The notes: generated by a model not told the origin, from the sequence alone. Shown: positions 1-5,568, numbered from the stretch's first letter. The stretch is 13,877 nucleotides of DNA from Thermocladium sp. UBA166 (GCA_002508315.1 DAHE01000012.1:76033-89909); one strand, 5' to 3'. Made by a program: numbers and translations.

Positions 1-197
1 ATGGGGAGGAGGACTTGCTGGCCATGCCCGCCGTGCTGGAATCGCCCGTTGGCAGCGCGGTTATGTATGGATTATACACTGGCTACTTGGTTCTGGTTCC
101 TGTGGTGCAGGCGTATAAACTGCTAATGCTTAAGCTGCTGGCGCTCATGGAGCCGAGCCCCGGCGCAGCTGCAAGGGAAAAGCTTAAAACGTCGTAG
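1..197 (+). CDS. GTP-dependent dephospho-CoA kinase (DUF359), 3' part only
   Basis: The reading frame is open at the left edge (first full codon at base 3) and ends at TAG 195-197, so only the last 64 codons are present. It begins GEEDLLAMPAVLESPVGS and continues VMYGLYTGYLVLVPV. This is the typical C-terminal block of the archaeal DUF359 family, where an acidic GEEDLL motif is followed by a proline/leucine stretch and a VxYG strand. Family members phosphorylate dephospho-CoA with GTP in the last step of archaeal CoA synthesis in the cytosol. The N-terminal part with the rest of the active site lies outside the window, so completeness cannot be judged. The tail after the VLVPV strand is basic and slightly hydrophobic. 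The TATA box of the downstream tRNA gene lies inside its last codons. Identification rests on motif recall, not on an alignment. Confidence 0.75.
   Translation, partial: GEEDLLAMPAVLESPVGSAVMYGLYTGYLVLVPVVQAYKLLMLKLLALMEPSPGAAAREKLKTS
183..189 (+). promoter_or_regulatory. TATA box of tRNA-Asp
   Basis: CTTAAAA lies 31 nt (first T, base 184) before the mature tRNA 5' end at 215. The same spacing separates TATA boxes from start codons elsewhere in the window. It sits within the 3' coding end of the dephospho-CoA kinase gene and predicts a 5' leader of about 0-3 nt. Confidence 0.55.
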
Positions 198-214
198 ATC
201 AAGATCCACATCAA

Positions 215-292
215 GCCTCGGTCGTTCAGCCTGGTCTAGGATGCGGGCCTGTCGAGCCCGAAACCCGGGTTCAAATCCCGGCCGAGGCGCCA
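215..292 (+). tRNA. tRNA-Asp (GTC), intronless, CCA encoded
   Basis: A complete cloverleaf can be folded by eye. The acceptor stem is GCCTCGG 215-221 with CCGAGGC 282-288. The D arm is 224-227 with 239-242, loop A14 G15 at 228-229 and GG at 233-234. The anticodon stem is CGGGC 244-248 with GCCCG 256-260, loop CTGTCGA, anticodon GTC at 251-253. The T arm is CCGGG 265-269 with CCCGG 277-281, loop TTCAAAT. The discriminator is G289, as usual for aspartate, and CCA is encoded at 290-292. No intron is present. G15 is the site that carries archaeosine in archaeal tRNAs, which links this RNA to the QueF-L gene at 5593. The spacing from the upstream TATA box predicts that transcription starts at or within a few bases of the mature 5' end. 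Confidence 0.97.
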
Positions 293-362
293 TTCAATAT
301 AAATCATGATGTGGTTCCAATCAATGCCGTTCTCAACCGCGCAATTGCCATTGAGGGGGAGG

Positions 363-370
363 GTTTTTAA
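363..370 (+). promoter_or_regulatory. TATA box of csl4
   Basis: GTTTTTAA has its first T at 364, 31 nt before TTG 395. The spacing predicts a leaderless mRNA beginning at or next to the start codon. Confidence 0.6.
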
Positions 371-394
371 TCAAGCCAAGCGAGGGCTTTAGCG

Positions 395-934
395 TTGGTG
401 AGCATGGTAGCTGTTCCAGGCGATGAGTTGGGGGTGGAGGAGGAATACGTGCCGGGTGAATTCACCGACGTGGATTGCAGGGGCAGAATAGTGTCCACAA
501 TTATAGGTGTGCCCAGTTATGATGTGAAGGCGCATGAGGTGTGGGTTAACCCAATAAAGTTGAAGCTGCTCCAGCAGGGCGCCACGGTTTACGGCAGGGT
601 TGTTTCATCAACGGATAAGGTAGCGGTGGTCAGGATAGCCGCGGTCCTGGATAGGGGAAAACTGACCAGGATAAACGCCACTGGCTTCATATACATAGCA
701 CATGCCGGGGATAATAGGATTAATACGGTGTACGACGCTGTGGGGATTGGGGACTTCATAAAGGCCAGGGTAATATCACGCGGCCCACCCTACCACCTCA
801 GCATAAGAGGACTTGGGCTTGGCGTGGTGGAGGCGCGGTGCCCCAGGTGCAGGGCTTACCTGAAATTCAAGGGAACCAGGGCCTACTGTCCCAACTGCGG
901 CGTAACTATTAGAAAGAAAGTAGCCTTGGAGTGA
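395..934 (+). CDS. csl4: Exosome RNA-binding subunit Csl4
   Basis: Csl4 is one of the S1-domain cap subunits of the archaeal RNA exosome. It sits on the Rrp41/Rrp42 ring, recruits substrate and binds DnaG. In the 179-residue protein the N-terminal domain has the family signature VPGDELGVEEEYVPG (residues 7-21). A central S1-type barrel spans about 65-145 (GATVYGRVVSS, then GDFIKARVIS). The C-terminal zinc ribbon has CPRC at 149-152 and CPNC at 165-168. Possible starts are TTG 395, GTG 398 and ATG 404. I chose TTG 395 because it is exactly 31 nt from the TATA box, the spacing seen at other leaderless genes here; ATG 404 would also preserve the whole fold. The downstream gene is coupled to it. 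No key cysteine is missing. Confidence 0.93.
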   Translation: MVSMVAVPGDELGVEEEYVPGEFTDVDCRGRIVSTIIGVPSYDVKAHEVWVNPIKLKLLQQGATVYGRVVSSTDKVAVVRIAAVLDRGKLTRINATGFIYIAHAGDNRINTVYDAVGIGDFIKARVISRGPPYHLSIRGLGLGVVEARCPRCRAYLKFKGTRAYCPNCGVTIRKKVALE

Positions 935-939
935 GCGGG

Positions 940-1551
940 ATGGGCAGGAGGGCGGTGCTTAAGTTCAAGAGCAGCGAGGACGCAATAACTTACGTGGACC
1001 TCTTGACCCGCAGGATAAAGGTCGGCGAGCTCATCATAAATGTAAAGTCCAATGTAGTGGAGCTGAAGGTGAGGGGGAGTAGGGAGGCGGGCGACATAAT
1101 GATGGCTGAGGCCCTCAAGGTATACGGCGCGCTGAGGGCAAGGAATGGGGGCTCCCTTGACCTATCTGTGTTGATCTCAATGGCTCAACCCCCCCATCCA
1201 GTGCCGTTTGACGTGGTGACAACAGCATTGAACTTAAGGGGCTTTCCATCGGAGTTGAACGGCATGAAGCTCAAGACCAAGGCTCCCCTGGATCTCGTAA
1301 TCTCAATTGTCAAATCCGTGTCATCGCTCTATGCAGACATGGCTAGGATGAATGTAACCCAGAACGCCAAGAAGATAATAGCCGTCTACGCATTGCTGCG
1401 GGGCCTGGACGTGTCTGGGGCGATTCAGGAATTAATAGGGAAGGGAGTAGTGAGGGAGAACGAGAAGAGCGGGTTCGCGTTGATCACGGCGTCCTCCTCA
1501 TTTGAGGATTACGTGAGCACTATAGGGAGCGGCAAAGGCATTGCGCATTAG
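940..1551 (+). CDS. Uncharacterised archaeal protein coupled to csl4 (possibly DUF2067 family)
   Basis: This soluble protein of about 203 residues has no membrane segment and no cysteine cluster. The N-terminal part (to about residue 80) looks like alternating strands and helices with many basic residues (GRRAVLKFKSSEDA). The middle has a short strand-helix segment (PFDVVTTALNLRGFPSEL), and the C-terminal half looks helical. The length and pattern recall the archaeal DUF2067 family, but I cannot confirm that. An in-frame GTG at 931 overlaps the csl4 stop as GTGA. ATG 940 is preferred because GGAG at 928-931 lies 8 nt before it, the same arrangement as sdhC in this window. The overlap with csl4 implies co-translation, so a role near the exosome or RNA metabolism is a reasonable inference but unproven. 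The gene converges with the peroxiredoxin gene 37 bp downstream. Confidence 0.88.
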   Translation: MGRRAVLKFKSSEDAITYVDLLTRRIKVGELIINVKSNVVELKVRGSREAGDIMMAEALKVYGALRARNGGSLDLSVLISMAQPPHPVPFDVVTTALNLRGFPSELNGMKLKTKAPLDLVISIVKSVSSLYADMARMNVTQNAKKIIAVYALLRGLDVSGAIQELIGKGVVRENEKSGFALITASSSFEDYVSTIGSGKGIAH

Positions 1552-1588
1552 GACAGGGTTCTCCAACGCGTCGCGTGTTTGGTTGGCC

Positions 1589-2032
1589 TTAAGGGGCAGT
1601 GGGGGGCCTTATTCTTTTTAATGCCTCGTCTGCATGATCACTTGCATTCTTCAAGCCGCTTAGCCTGCCCATTATGATGCCGTTCTCATCTATTATGAAA
1701 GTGACGCGCTGGGCGGTGGATCCCCTCAACACGCCGTACGCCTTAGATATGGACTTATCCCTATCCGAGACCAGGGGAAACCGCGCGCCGTACCGAGAGG
1801 CGAACTTGATCTGGGTGTCCAGGGAATCCACGCTCACCCCTATCACCTCCGCATTGCTTGCCTTGAACTCATCATATAGCTCCACGAACCGCTTCAATTC
1901 ATTGGTGCAGCCGCTCGTGAATGATTTTGGATAGAAGTAAAGAACCACCCTCCTCCCCCTGAGACCAGAGAGCTTCACCTTGCCCACCGTTGATTCAGCC
2001 TCAAAGTCCGGGGCTTGTTCTCCCGCATCCAT
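1589..2032 (-). CDS. Peroxiredoxin, Bcp/PrxQ type, single cysteine
   Basis: This thioredoxin-fold peroxidase reduces hydrogen peroxide and alkyl hydroperoxides in the cytosol. The 147-residue protein opens with the usual GEQAPDF and has the LSGLRGRRVVLYFYPKSF strand. The peroxidatic Cys42 sits in TSGCTNE with Thr39 three residues before it. The conserved arginine is in the segment STAQRVTFIIDENG (Arg109). PrxQ proteins often carry a resolving cysteine five residues after the peroxidatic one, but here that position is Lys47. Cys42 is the only cysteine, so recycling must use an external thiol. The frame stays open upstream to 2167 with a hydrophobic stretch, but ATG 2032 is preferred: the protein then begins exactly like its family, and a TATA-like TTTTTCTTAA starts 30 nt before it. 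An ATG at 2053 is possible. It follows the small gene at 2089-2277. Confidence 0.93.
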   Translation of the reverse strand: MDAGEQAPDFEAESTVGKVKLSGLRGRRVVLYFYPKSFTSGCTNELKRFVELYDEFKASNAEVIGVSVDSLDTQIKFASRYGARFPLVSDRDKSISKAYGVLRGSTAQRVTFIIDENGIIMGRLSGLKNASDHADEALKRIRPPTAP

Positions 2033-2052
2033 GACATCGCCCTCCACCCCCA

Positions 2053-2063
2053 TTAAGAAAAAC
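2053..2063 (-). promoter_or_regulatory. Candidate TATA box of the peroxiredoxin gene
   Basis: On the minus strand GTTTTTCTTAA has its first T at 2062, 30 nt before ATG 2032. It is interrupted by a C, and the gene may also be read from the rpoL transcript, so this is a weak call. Confidence 0.35.
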
Positions 2064-2088
2064 GCTGCGCCCAGGAGCAATGAGATTA

Positions 2089-2277
2089 TCAGCGGGTCAG
2101 CTCGCTTGGGGTGACCACCACGTCGTCCCCCAGCTCCATGTAGTCGTCGAGTAAGTACGTACCCCACGTTGTTCTGCGGCCCTTCGTTGACTTGCTTCCC
2201 CTCCTAATAATTATCAGGCAAGCCGAGGGGTCTGGATCTATCTTGACCTCGAGGGGCCTGACGTACCTCACGTTCAC
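2089..2277 (-). CDS. Small uncharacterised protein (62 aa) translationally coupled to rpoL
   Basis: I do not recognise this protein. It starts at GTG 2277, which overlaps the rpoL stop as GTGA, and ends at TGA 2089-2091. A Shine-Dalgarno-like GGTGG at 2284-2288 lies 6 nt before the start, inside the rpoL end. Those two facts are the main evidence that it is translated. The product begins MNVRYVRPLEVKIDP, has a short hydrophobic strand (ACLIIIRR), a basic stretch with two lysines and several arginines (RRGSKSTKGRR), and an acidic end (LLDDYMELGDDVVVTPSELT). This suggests a small beta-rich or partly disordered basic/acidic protein with no membrane segment and one cysteine. Co-translation with an RNA polymerase subunit hints at transcription or nucleic-acid work, but that is only inference. 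The peroxiredoxin gene follows 56 bp later. Confidence 0.65.
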   Translation of the reverse strand: MNVRYVRPLEVKIDPDPSACLIIIRRGSKSTKGRRTTWGTYLLDDYMELGDDVVVTPSELTR

Positions 2278-2564
2278 TTGGAACCACCTAGTTCATCCAT
2301 TAGTTGGCCCTTGATTGAGTCCAAGTCATTCGTCATGGACGTAACGGCGGCGTTCAAGGCCTCCATGGGTGGCTTACCGCGGGTCCTTATCTTGAGCGTG
2401 ACTCTCCTTATCAATGGATGATCCATGTCATACATTGCCTGCACCACTCCCTCCTCCCTCAATAAGTACTCCAGTAATGGGGCGAATAGAGTGTAATCCT
2501 CTCCCTCCACCACTGCCTCCAGATACTCATCGCTGGATTTAACGTTCAATACCTTGACTCGCAT
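2274..2564 (-). CDS. rpoL: DNA-directed RNA polymerase subunit L (Rpo11)
   Basis: Subunit L pairs with subunit D to form the assembly platform of archaeal RNA polymerase and corresponds to eukaryotic Rpb11. The 96-residue length is normal for the family. The recognisable core is YDMDHPLIRRVTLKIRT followed by RGKPPMEALNAAV, which matches the DHPL...T.G...P.EAL signature of Rpb11/RpoL. Before it, GEDYTLFAPLLEYLLREEG corresponds to the first helix region. Start ATG 2564 was chosen over the in-frame GTG 2585 because it lies 29 nt from the TATA box, which implies a leaderless message, and because GTG 2585 is almost within the TATA box. It overlaps the next small gene by GTGA, so the two are co-translated. 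Confidence 0.95.
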   Translation of the reverse strand: MRVKVLNVKSSDEYLEAVVEGEDYTLFAPLLEYLLREEGVVQAMYDMDHPLIRRVTLKIRTRGKPPMEALNAAVTSMTNDLDSIKGQLMDELGGSK

Positions 2565-2585
2565 GCCGCTCCCATTGGCTTCCAC

Positions 2586-2594
2586 TTTAAAAAC
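2586..2594 (-). promoter_or_regulatory. TATA box of rpoL
   Basis: On the minus strand GTTTTTAAA has its first T at 2593, 29 nt before ATG 2564. It rules out GTG 2585 as start, because that codon would lie upstream of the expected transcription start. Confidence 0.6.
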
Positions 2595-2676
2595 CTCGCG
2601 TCAAACCCAATGGCTAGCACTCCCATACACCGCGAGCACGGGCTCAGCTAACTCTAACGAATTCATCCATCATCCA

Positions 2677-2703
2677 TGCCAGGTCTCATCACTGGGCCTG
2701 GCA
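2677..2703. repeat. 7-bp inverted repeat downstream of the CBS gene
   Basis: TGCCAGG (2677-2683) and CCTGGCA (2697-2703) are perfect inverted arms around a 13-nt loop. They lie about 30 nt after the stop of the minus-strand CBS gene. The hairpin could act in 3'-end formation or mRNA stability; no T tract follows it directly. The minus strand also carries GTGATGA (2692-2686) and CTGA (2647-2644), discussed as a weak C/D-box RNA candidate. Apart from these and the rpoL promoter I see nothing else in the 167-base gap 2565-2731. Confidence 0.4.
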
Positions 2704-2731
2704 ACTCCATTGAGTTATTATTCTTTATGCA

Positions 2732-3112
2732 TCATGGGTACGCTGACTCTGCGGTCAATTGTCTTAAGACGTCCCTTATCGATAGGACCCCCACTACCTT
2801 GCCATCATCATCCACCACAGGTATGTGGCGGATCTGGTGTTCTATCATCTTCATGCCCACGGCCAATACGGACTCACCCCGCCTGGCCGTTATTAAGTTC
2901 CTCGATGCAATCCTGCCCACAGGCGCGTCGAGCGGAACGCCGCTGGCCACTGCCTTGACTAAGTCCCTCTCCGTAAGTATCCCCACTACCTTGCCGCCCT
3001 CGACCACAACCACGCTGCCCACGTTATTTTCATTCATCTTCTTGGCCGCATCCCTGAGCGGCTCATCAATGCTGCACGTGATCACCCGCGATCCCCGTTC
3101 GAGTTGCTCCAT
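2732..3112 (-). CDS. Two-CBS-domain (Bateman module) protein
   Basis: This 126-residue stand-alone Bateman module has one CBS motif at about residues 8-58 (VGSVVVVEGGKVVGILTERD) and a second at about 72-122 (IRHIPVVDDDGKVVGVLSIRD). Both end in the conserved GIL/GVL-T/S-xRD segment that contributes to ribose/phosphate binding. Such modules usually bind adenosine nucleotides (AMP, ATP, S-adenosylmethionine or NAD) and act as regulators; the partner here is unknown. No other domain or membrane segment is present. Start ATG 3112 is 29 nt from the TATA box, and an upstream extension in frame to 3205 is low-complexity and unlike CBS sequence. The gene is divergent from GAPOR with a shared 128-bp control region, so it could sense energy charge in connection with that enzyme. 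That link is inference. Confidence 0.93.
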   Translation of the reverse strand: MEQLERGSRVITCSIDEPLRDAAKKMNENNVGSVVVVEGGKVVGILTERDLVKAVASGVPLDAPVGRIASRNLITARRGESVLAVGMKMIEHQIRHIPVVDDDGKVVGVLSIRDVLRQLTAESAYP

Positions 3113-3123
3113 AATAGTAAATA

Positions 3124-3175
3124 AACCCAGGTGTAAATAAACATTATGGTATAACCCAGTATAACTCAAGTGTAA
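3124..3175. repeat. Three phased copies of an AACCCAGGTGTAA-like repeat (candidate operator)
   Basis: Related sequences begin at 3124 (AACCCAGGTGTAA), 3153 (AACCCAGTATAA) and 3163 (AACTCAAGTGTAA). Copies 1 and 3 match at 11 of 13 positions. The offsets of 29, 10 and 39 bp are close to 3, 1 and 4 helical turns. A perfect GTATAAC repeat at 3149-3155 and 3159-3165 shows the 10-bp phase clearly. Copy 1 overlaps the TATA box of the CBS gene, and the set lies upstream of the GAPOR TATA box. This suits a cooperative regulator of both divergent genes. Confidence 0.5.
3134..3142 (-). promoter_or_regulatory. TATA box of the two-CBS gene
   Basis: On the minus strand GTTTATTTA has its first T at 3141, 29 nt before ATG 3112. 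It overlaps the first of the phased repeats. Confidence 0.6.
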
Positions 3176-3203
3176 TTGGGTAAGGCAAAAATAGGAAGTG
3201 CAC

Positions 3204-3217
3204 AAAAAGCCTTATCA
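3204..3217 (+). promoter_or_regulatory. BRE plus TATA box of GAPOR
   Basis: AAAAAG (3204-3209) is a purine-rich BRE-like element followed by the weak TATA sequence CTTATCA (3211-3217). The first T, base 3212, is 29 nt before ATG 3241, so the message is probably leaderless. Confidence 0.5.
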
Positions 3218-3240
3218 ACGAAGAAACCAAATCACTGCGG

Positions 3241-5100
3241 ATGCCGTATAGATTAATCATTATGAAGGCGGATGAGGGACGGTGGTGGGAGGAAACAGGT
3301 GATTGGCTAGGCCCTCTGGATGCGGCGGTGGATTTGAACAAGAGGCTCGAGACTTGGGGGATGAAGCCATTAGACCCGGGAATACCGTTCCTCGTGGGCT
3401 GGGGTAGACTGGTTGGGGGAAACTTCATGGGGGTACATAGGGCTGTGGCCGTCTTCAGAAGCCCGCAGACGGGCACGCTCCATGTGTCTGCAATGGGTGG
3501 GGCCGCCTATAGATTCATGAGGACCAGCGTGAACGGGCTGGTGATTATCGGTAAATTCAGTAAGCCAACGCTGATATTGATTGGAAGCAAGGCCGGCAAG
3601 TTAAGCGTGGAGTTCCAGGAAGTTGACTTGAATAGGTTATGGGGATATGGGGGCCGCACCGGCATAGAGTCGGCGAAGCAATTCCTGCTGGATAATTATT
3701 GGGACTTCATCTATGAACACAGGGCACGCCCCCTCCTGATGGGGCCAGGGGCTGCCAGCACCGTTATGGGAGCGATCGCCAGCTACGAGGTGGATTACTC
3801 CAAGAAGGCGTACAAACCAGGCGCGGAGGACTTTGCAGCCAGAGCCGGCGGGGGATCCTCGTTGTTGAGGGGACATAACGTGGCCGCTATGCTGTTGGGC
3901 GGCGACTCTGAGGTGAGGGGCCCCAAGATGGGCGATATAGACAAGATATTCGCTCAAAAGCTCGGTAAGCCCTACGCGCAAATCCTCAACGAGAAGACCA
4001 TCAAGTATAGATTCGATCCTCAACTGGGAACGGGCGGAACCTTCGGCGTTAATTATGTTCATTACAGGGAGTTAATCCCCATGTTCAACTTCCAGTCCAT
4101 ATACCTACCCCTCGAGGAGCGGCGCAAGTGGTCGGATGCCGCCATAGAGCACTTCTGGAAGCCGTTCCAAGAGGAGGTGTTCGTCAAGTCACGGAGTTGG
4201 TACAACTGTGGAGAGCCGTGTCCCGTTGTGTGTAAGAAGGTGTGGCGAGGCAAGAAGATAGATTATGAGCCGCTCAACGCAGTCGGTCCCTACATAGGCG
4301 TGTTCACTCTTGGGGACGCAGTTAAGGTGGCCGACGTGGTGGATAATTACGGGCTGGACACCATAGAGGTTGGCTACGACTTGGGCCTTGCATTTGAGGC
4401 GGTGGATCGGGGATTAATGGAACCTGAGGAGGCTGGACTGAGCGGTAGGCCCGTCATAGATCCCCTAGTCTATGATGTCTCCAGCAGTGAGTTGAATGCG
4501 TCGCTGGCGGAGGAGGGCGTGAAGTCATTGATGGGCGGGGATGGGTTGTTGGGGAGGATTGGGGCTATTGGGCTTAGAAGGGCGGCGGAGGAGGCGGGGG
4601 TTGTGGATTACGCGGTTTACGTGCCGCTCGGCGACTCGAACTACATGACCCCAAATTACTACTGGGCCCCCGGAATGGTGGCTCCCATATACATGCTGGG
4701 CAGGTACTGGACTAATTACAACCCAACCTTCATGGATCCTGTTGATTTCGCCAAGTCCGTGTACTCCAGGGCATTGATGGAGTTGATGATAGATGAGGCC
4801 GGCGCTTGCCGCTTCCACAGGGGCTGGCTGGAGCCCACGCTTAAGGAGGCCTACGGCCTGGTAGGTGTGAGCGTCGACGTGGATAAATTCGCCGCCGCCG
4901 TTTACAGGGAGTTCGCCGATTACGCGCGGAAGGCCGGTTCCACCCCCAAGTTTTGGGAGAGTAAGAGGACTAGGGATATGGTTACCACAATGGCCTCGGA
5001 GCTCGGCGCTAAGGATTGGGCGGGCAAGGATCCGCTGGAGTGGTACGAGAAATTCAAGACGGCATTCGATGGGTTGGTCTACGGAGACCCGGATCACTGA
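3241..5100 (+). CDS. gor: Glyceraldehyde-3-phosphate:ferredoxin oxidoreductase (tungsten enzyme)
   Basis: This tungstopterin/[4Fe-4S] enzyme of the aldehyde ferredoxin oxidoreductase family oxidises glyceraldehyde-3-phosphate directly to 3-phosphoglycerate and reduces ferredoxin in the cytosol. It is a key glycolytic step in many hyperthermophilic archaea. The 619-residue length is normal. The N-terminal pterin domain includes FRSPQTGTLHVSAMGGAAY (72-90) and DFAARAGGGSSLLRGHNV (197-214). Cluster ligands are Cys323, Cys327 and Cys331 in NCGEPCPVVCKK, with Cys522 in ACRFHRGW. The CX3CX3C spacing plus the segments IKYRFDPQLGTGGTFG and VYVPLGDSN...GRYW resemble my recall of Pyrococcus GAPOR rather than AOR or FOR, which use CX2CX3C. 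Another AOR-family substrate is possible but less likely. ATG 3241 fits the promoter. No frameshift or missing ligand is seen. It is monocistronic and divergent from the CBS gene. Confidence 0.9.
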   Translation: MPYRLIIMKADEGRWWEETGDWLGPLDAAVDLNKRLETWGMKPLDPGIPFLVGWGRLVGGNFMGVHRAVAVFRSPQTGTLHVSAMGGAAYRFMRTSVNGLVIIGKFSKPTLILIGSKAGKLSVEFQEVDLNRLWGYGGRTGIESAKQFLLDNYWDFIYEHRARPLLMGPGAASTVMGAIASYEVDYSKKAYKPGAEDFAARAGGGSSLLRGHNVAAMLLGGDSEVRGPKMGDIDKIFAQKLGKPYAQILNEKTIKYRFDPQLGTGGTFGVNYVHYRELIPMFNFQSIYLPLEERRKWSDAAIEHFWKPFQEEVFVKSRSWYNCGEPCPVVCKKVWRGKKIDYEPLNAVGPYIGVFTLGDAVKVADVVDNYGLDTIEVGYDLGLAFEAVDRGLMEPEEAGLSGRPVIDPLVYDVSSSELNASLAEEGVKSLMGGDGLLGRIGAIGLRRAAEEAGVVDYAVYVPLGDSNYMTPNYYWAPGMVAPIYMLGRYWTNYNPTFMDPVDFAKSVYSRALMELMIDEAGACRFHRGWLEPTLKEAYGLVGVSVDVDKFAAAVYREFADYARKAGSTPKFWESKRTRDMVTTMASELGAKDWAGKDPLEWYEKFKTAFDGLVYGDPDH

Positions 5101-5119
5101 TTCAATATCTTTAATTCTC

Positions 5120-5464
5120 TTATAATCTCTTTATGTTTATGGATCCGTTCTGTATGCTTACCTCCACGTAGTCGCCCACATCAAGCCTACCGCCTAGGTA
5201 CTCTATCTCATCATCGGTTAGCCAAATGGTGACCCGGGGAACCATTACCTTATTGCCCAGCGCCTGGTTGAGTATCGGCATGGACTTGAGGACCTGCTGC
5301 ATCATGTTCATGACCTCGCGGGCCATCATGGCCGATTCATCGGCTCCAGTTACGACGGGGCCGGGCGTTTCCTTCTCCTCGACTATGTCTATCTTGATCA
5401 ATTTATTGCCCAGGGGATCCGGCATGAGCGTCTTGCTGAACACGTATCCCTTAAATGAAACCAT
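5120..5464 (-). CDS. Small uncharacterised protein, 114 aa
   Basis: I cannot name this protein with confidence. It begins MVSFKGYVFSKTLMPDPLGN, followed by a strand ending in an acidic run (KIDIVEEKE). A helix rich in methionine spans about residues 42-63 (ESAMMAREVMNMMQQVLKSM). Then come PRVTIWLTDDEIEYLG, a GDYVEVSI strand and a final short strand. The pattern beta-alpha-beta with no membrane segment or cysteine suggests a small cytosolic beta-rich protein. The overall plan resembles what I recall of arcadin-1 of the crenactin cytoskeleton cluster, but no crenactin gene is nearby, so this is only something to test. Start ATG 5464 is 28 nt from a good TATA box; the upstream frame extension to 5599 crosses that promoter and is rejected. 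It converges with GAPOR and diverges from QueF-L. Confidence 0.85.
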   Translation of the reverse strand: MVSFKGYVFSKTLMPDPLGNKLIKIDIVEEKETPGPVVTGADESAMMAREVMNMMQQVLKSMPILNQALGNKVMVPRVTIWLTDDEIEYLGGRLDVGDYVEVSIQNGSINIKRL

Positions 5465-5484
5465 GAGTAAAGCATCAATCGCTG

Positions 5485-5493
5485 GTTTTAAAT
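5485..5493 (-). promoter_or_regulatory. TATA box of the 114-aa gene
   Basis: On the minus strand ATTTAAAAC has its first T at 5492, 28 nt before ATG 5464, which predicts a leaderless message. Confidence 0.6.
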
Positions 5494-5502
5494 GTTTGGC
5501 TC

Positions 5503-5521
5503 TCCACGAAATCGACGTGGA
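5503..5521. repeat. 6-bp inverted repeat between divergent promoters
   Basis: TCCACG (5503-5508) and CGTGGA (5516-5521) flank AAATCGA. The repeat lies between the TATA boxes of the divergent 114-aa and QueF-L genes, a suitable place for a dimeric regulator. Arms of this length also occur by chance, so it is a weak call. Confidence 0.3.
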
Positions 5522-5560
5522 ACTGCATTTACGATTGCGCGTTTGCCGGTTGAAGACAAC

Positions 5561-5568
5561 GTTTTTAA
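5561..5568 (+). promoter_or_regulatory. TATA box of QueF-L
   Basis: GTTTTTAA has its first T at 5562, 31 nt before ATG 5593. It is identical in sequence and spacing to the csl4 box. Confidence 0.6.

Noticed and set aside
2033..2167. N-terminal extension of the peroxiredoxin with a hydrophobic stretch that could look like a signal peptide
   Set aside because: It overlaps the end of the small rpoL-coupled gene, crosses a TATA-like element, and the protein matches its family exactly from ATG 2032.
2554..3140. Overlapping plus-strand open frames opposite rpoL and the CBS gene
   Set aside because: The products are low-complexity Ser/Pro/Thr/Leu strings antisense to real genes and have no start signals.
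3113..3205. Upstream extension of the two-CBS protein
   Set aside because: It would be translated through the TATA box and the phased repeats, and its sequence is not CBS-like. ATG 3112 fits promoter spacing.
3637..4062. Long open frame on the minus strand inside GAPOR (and a similar one at 4525-5097)
   Set aside because: They lie opposite a well-identified gene, have no promoter or recognisable protein motif, and reflect codon bias of the true frame.
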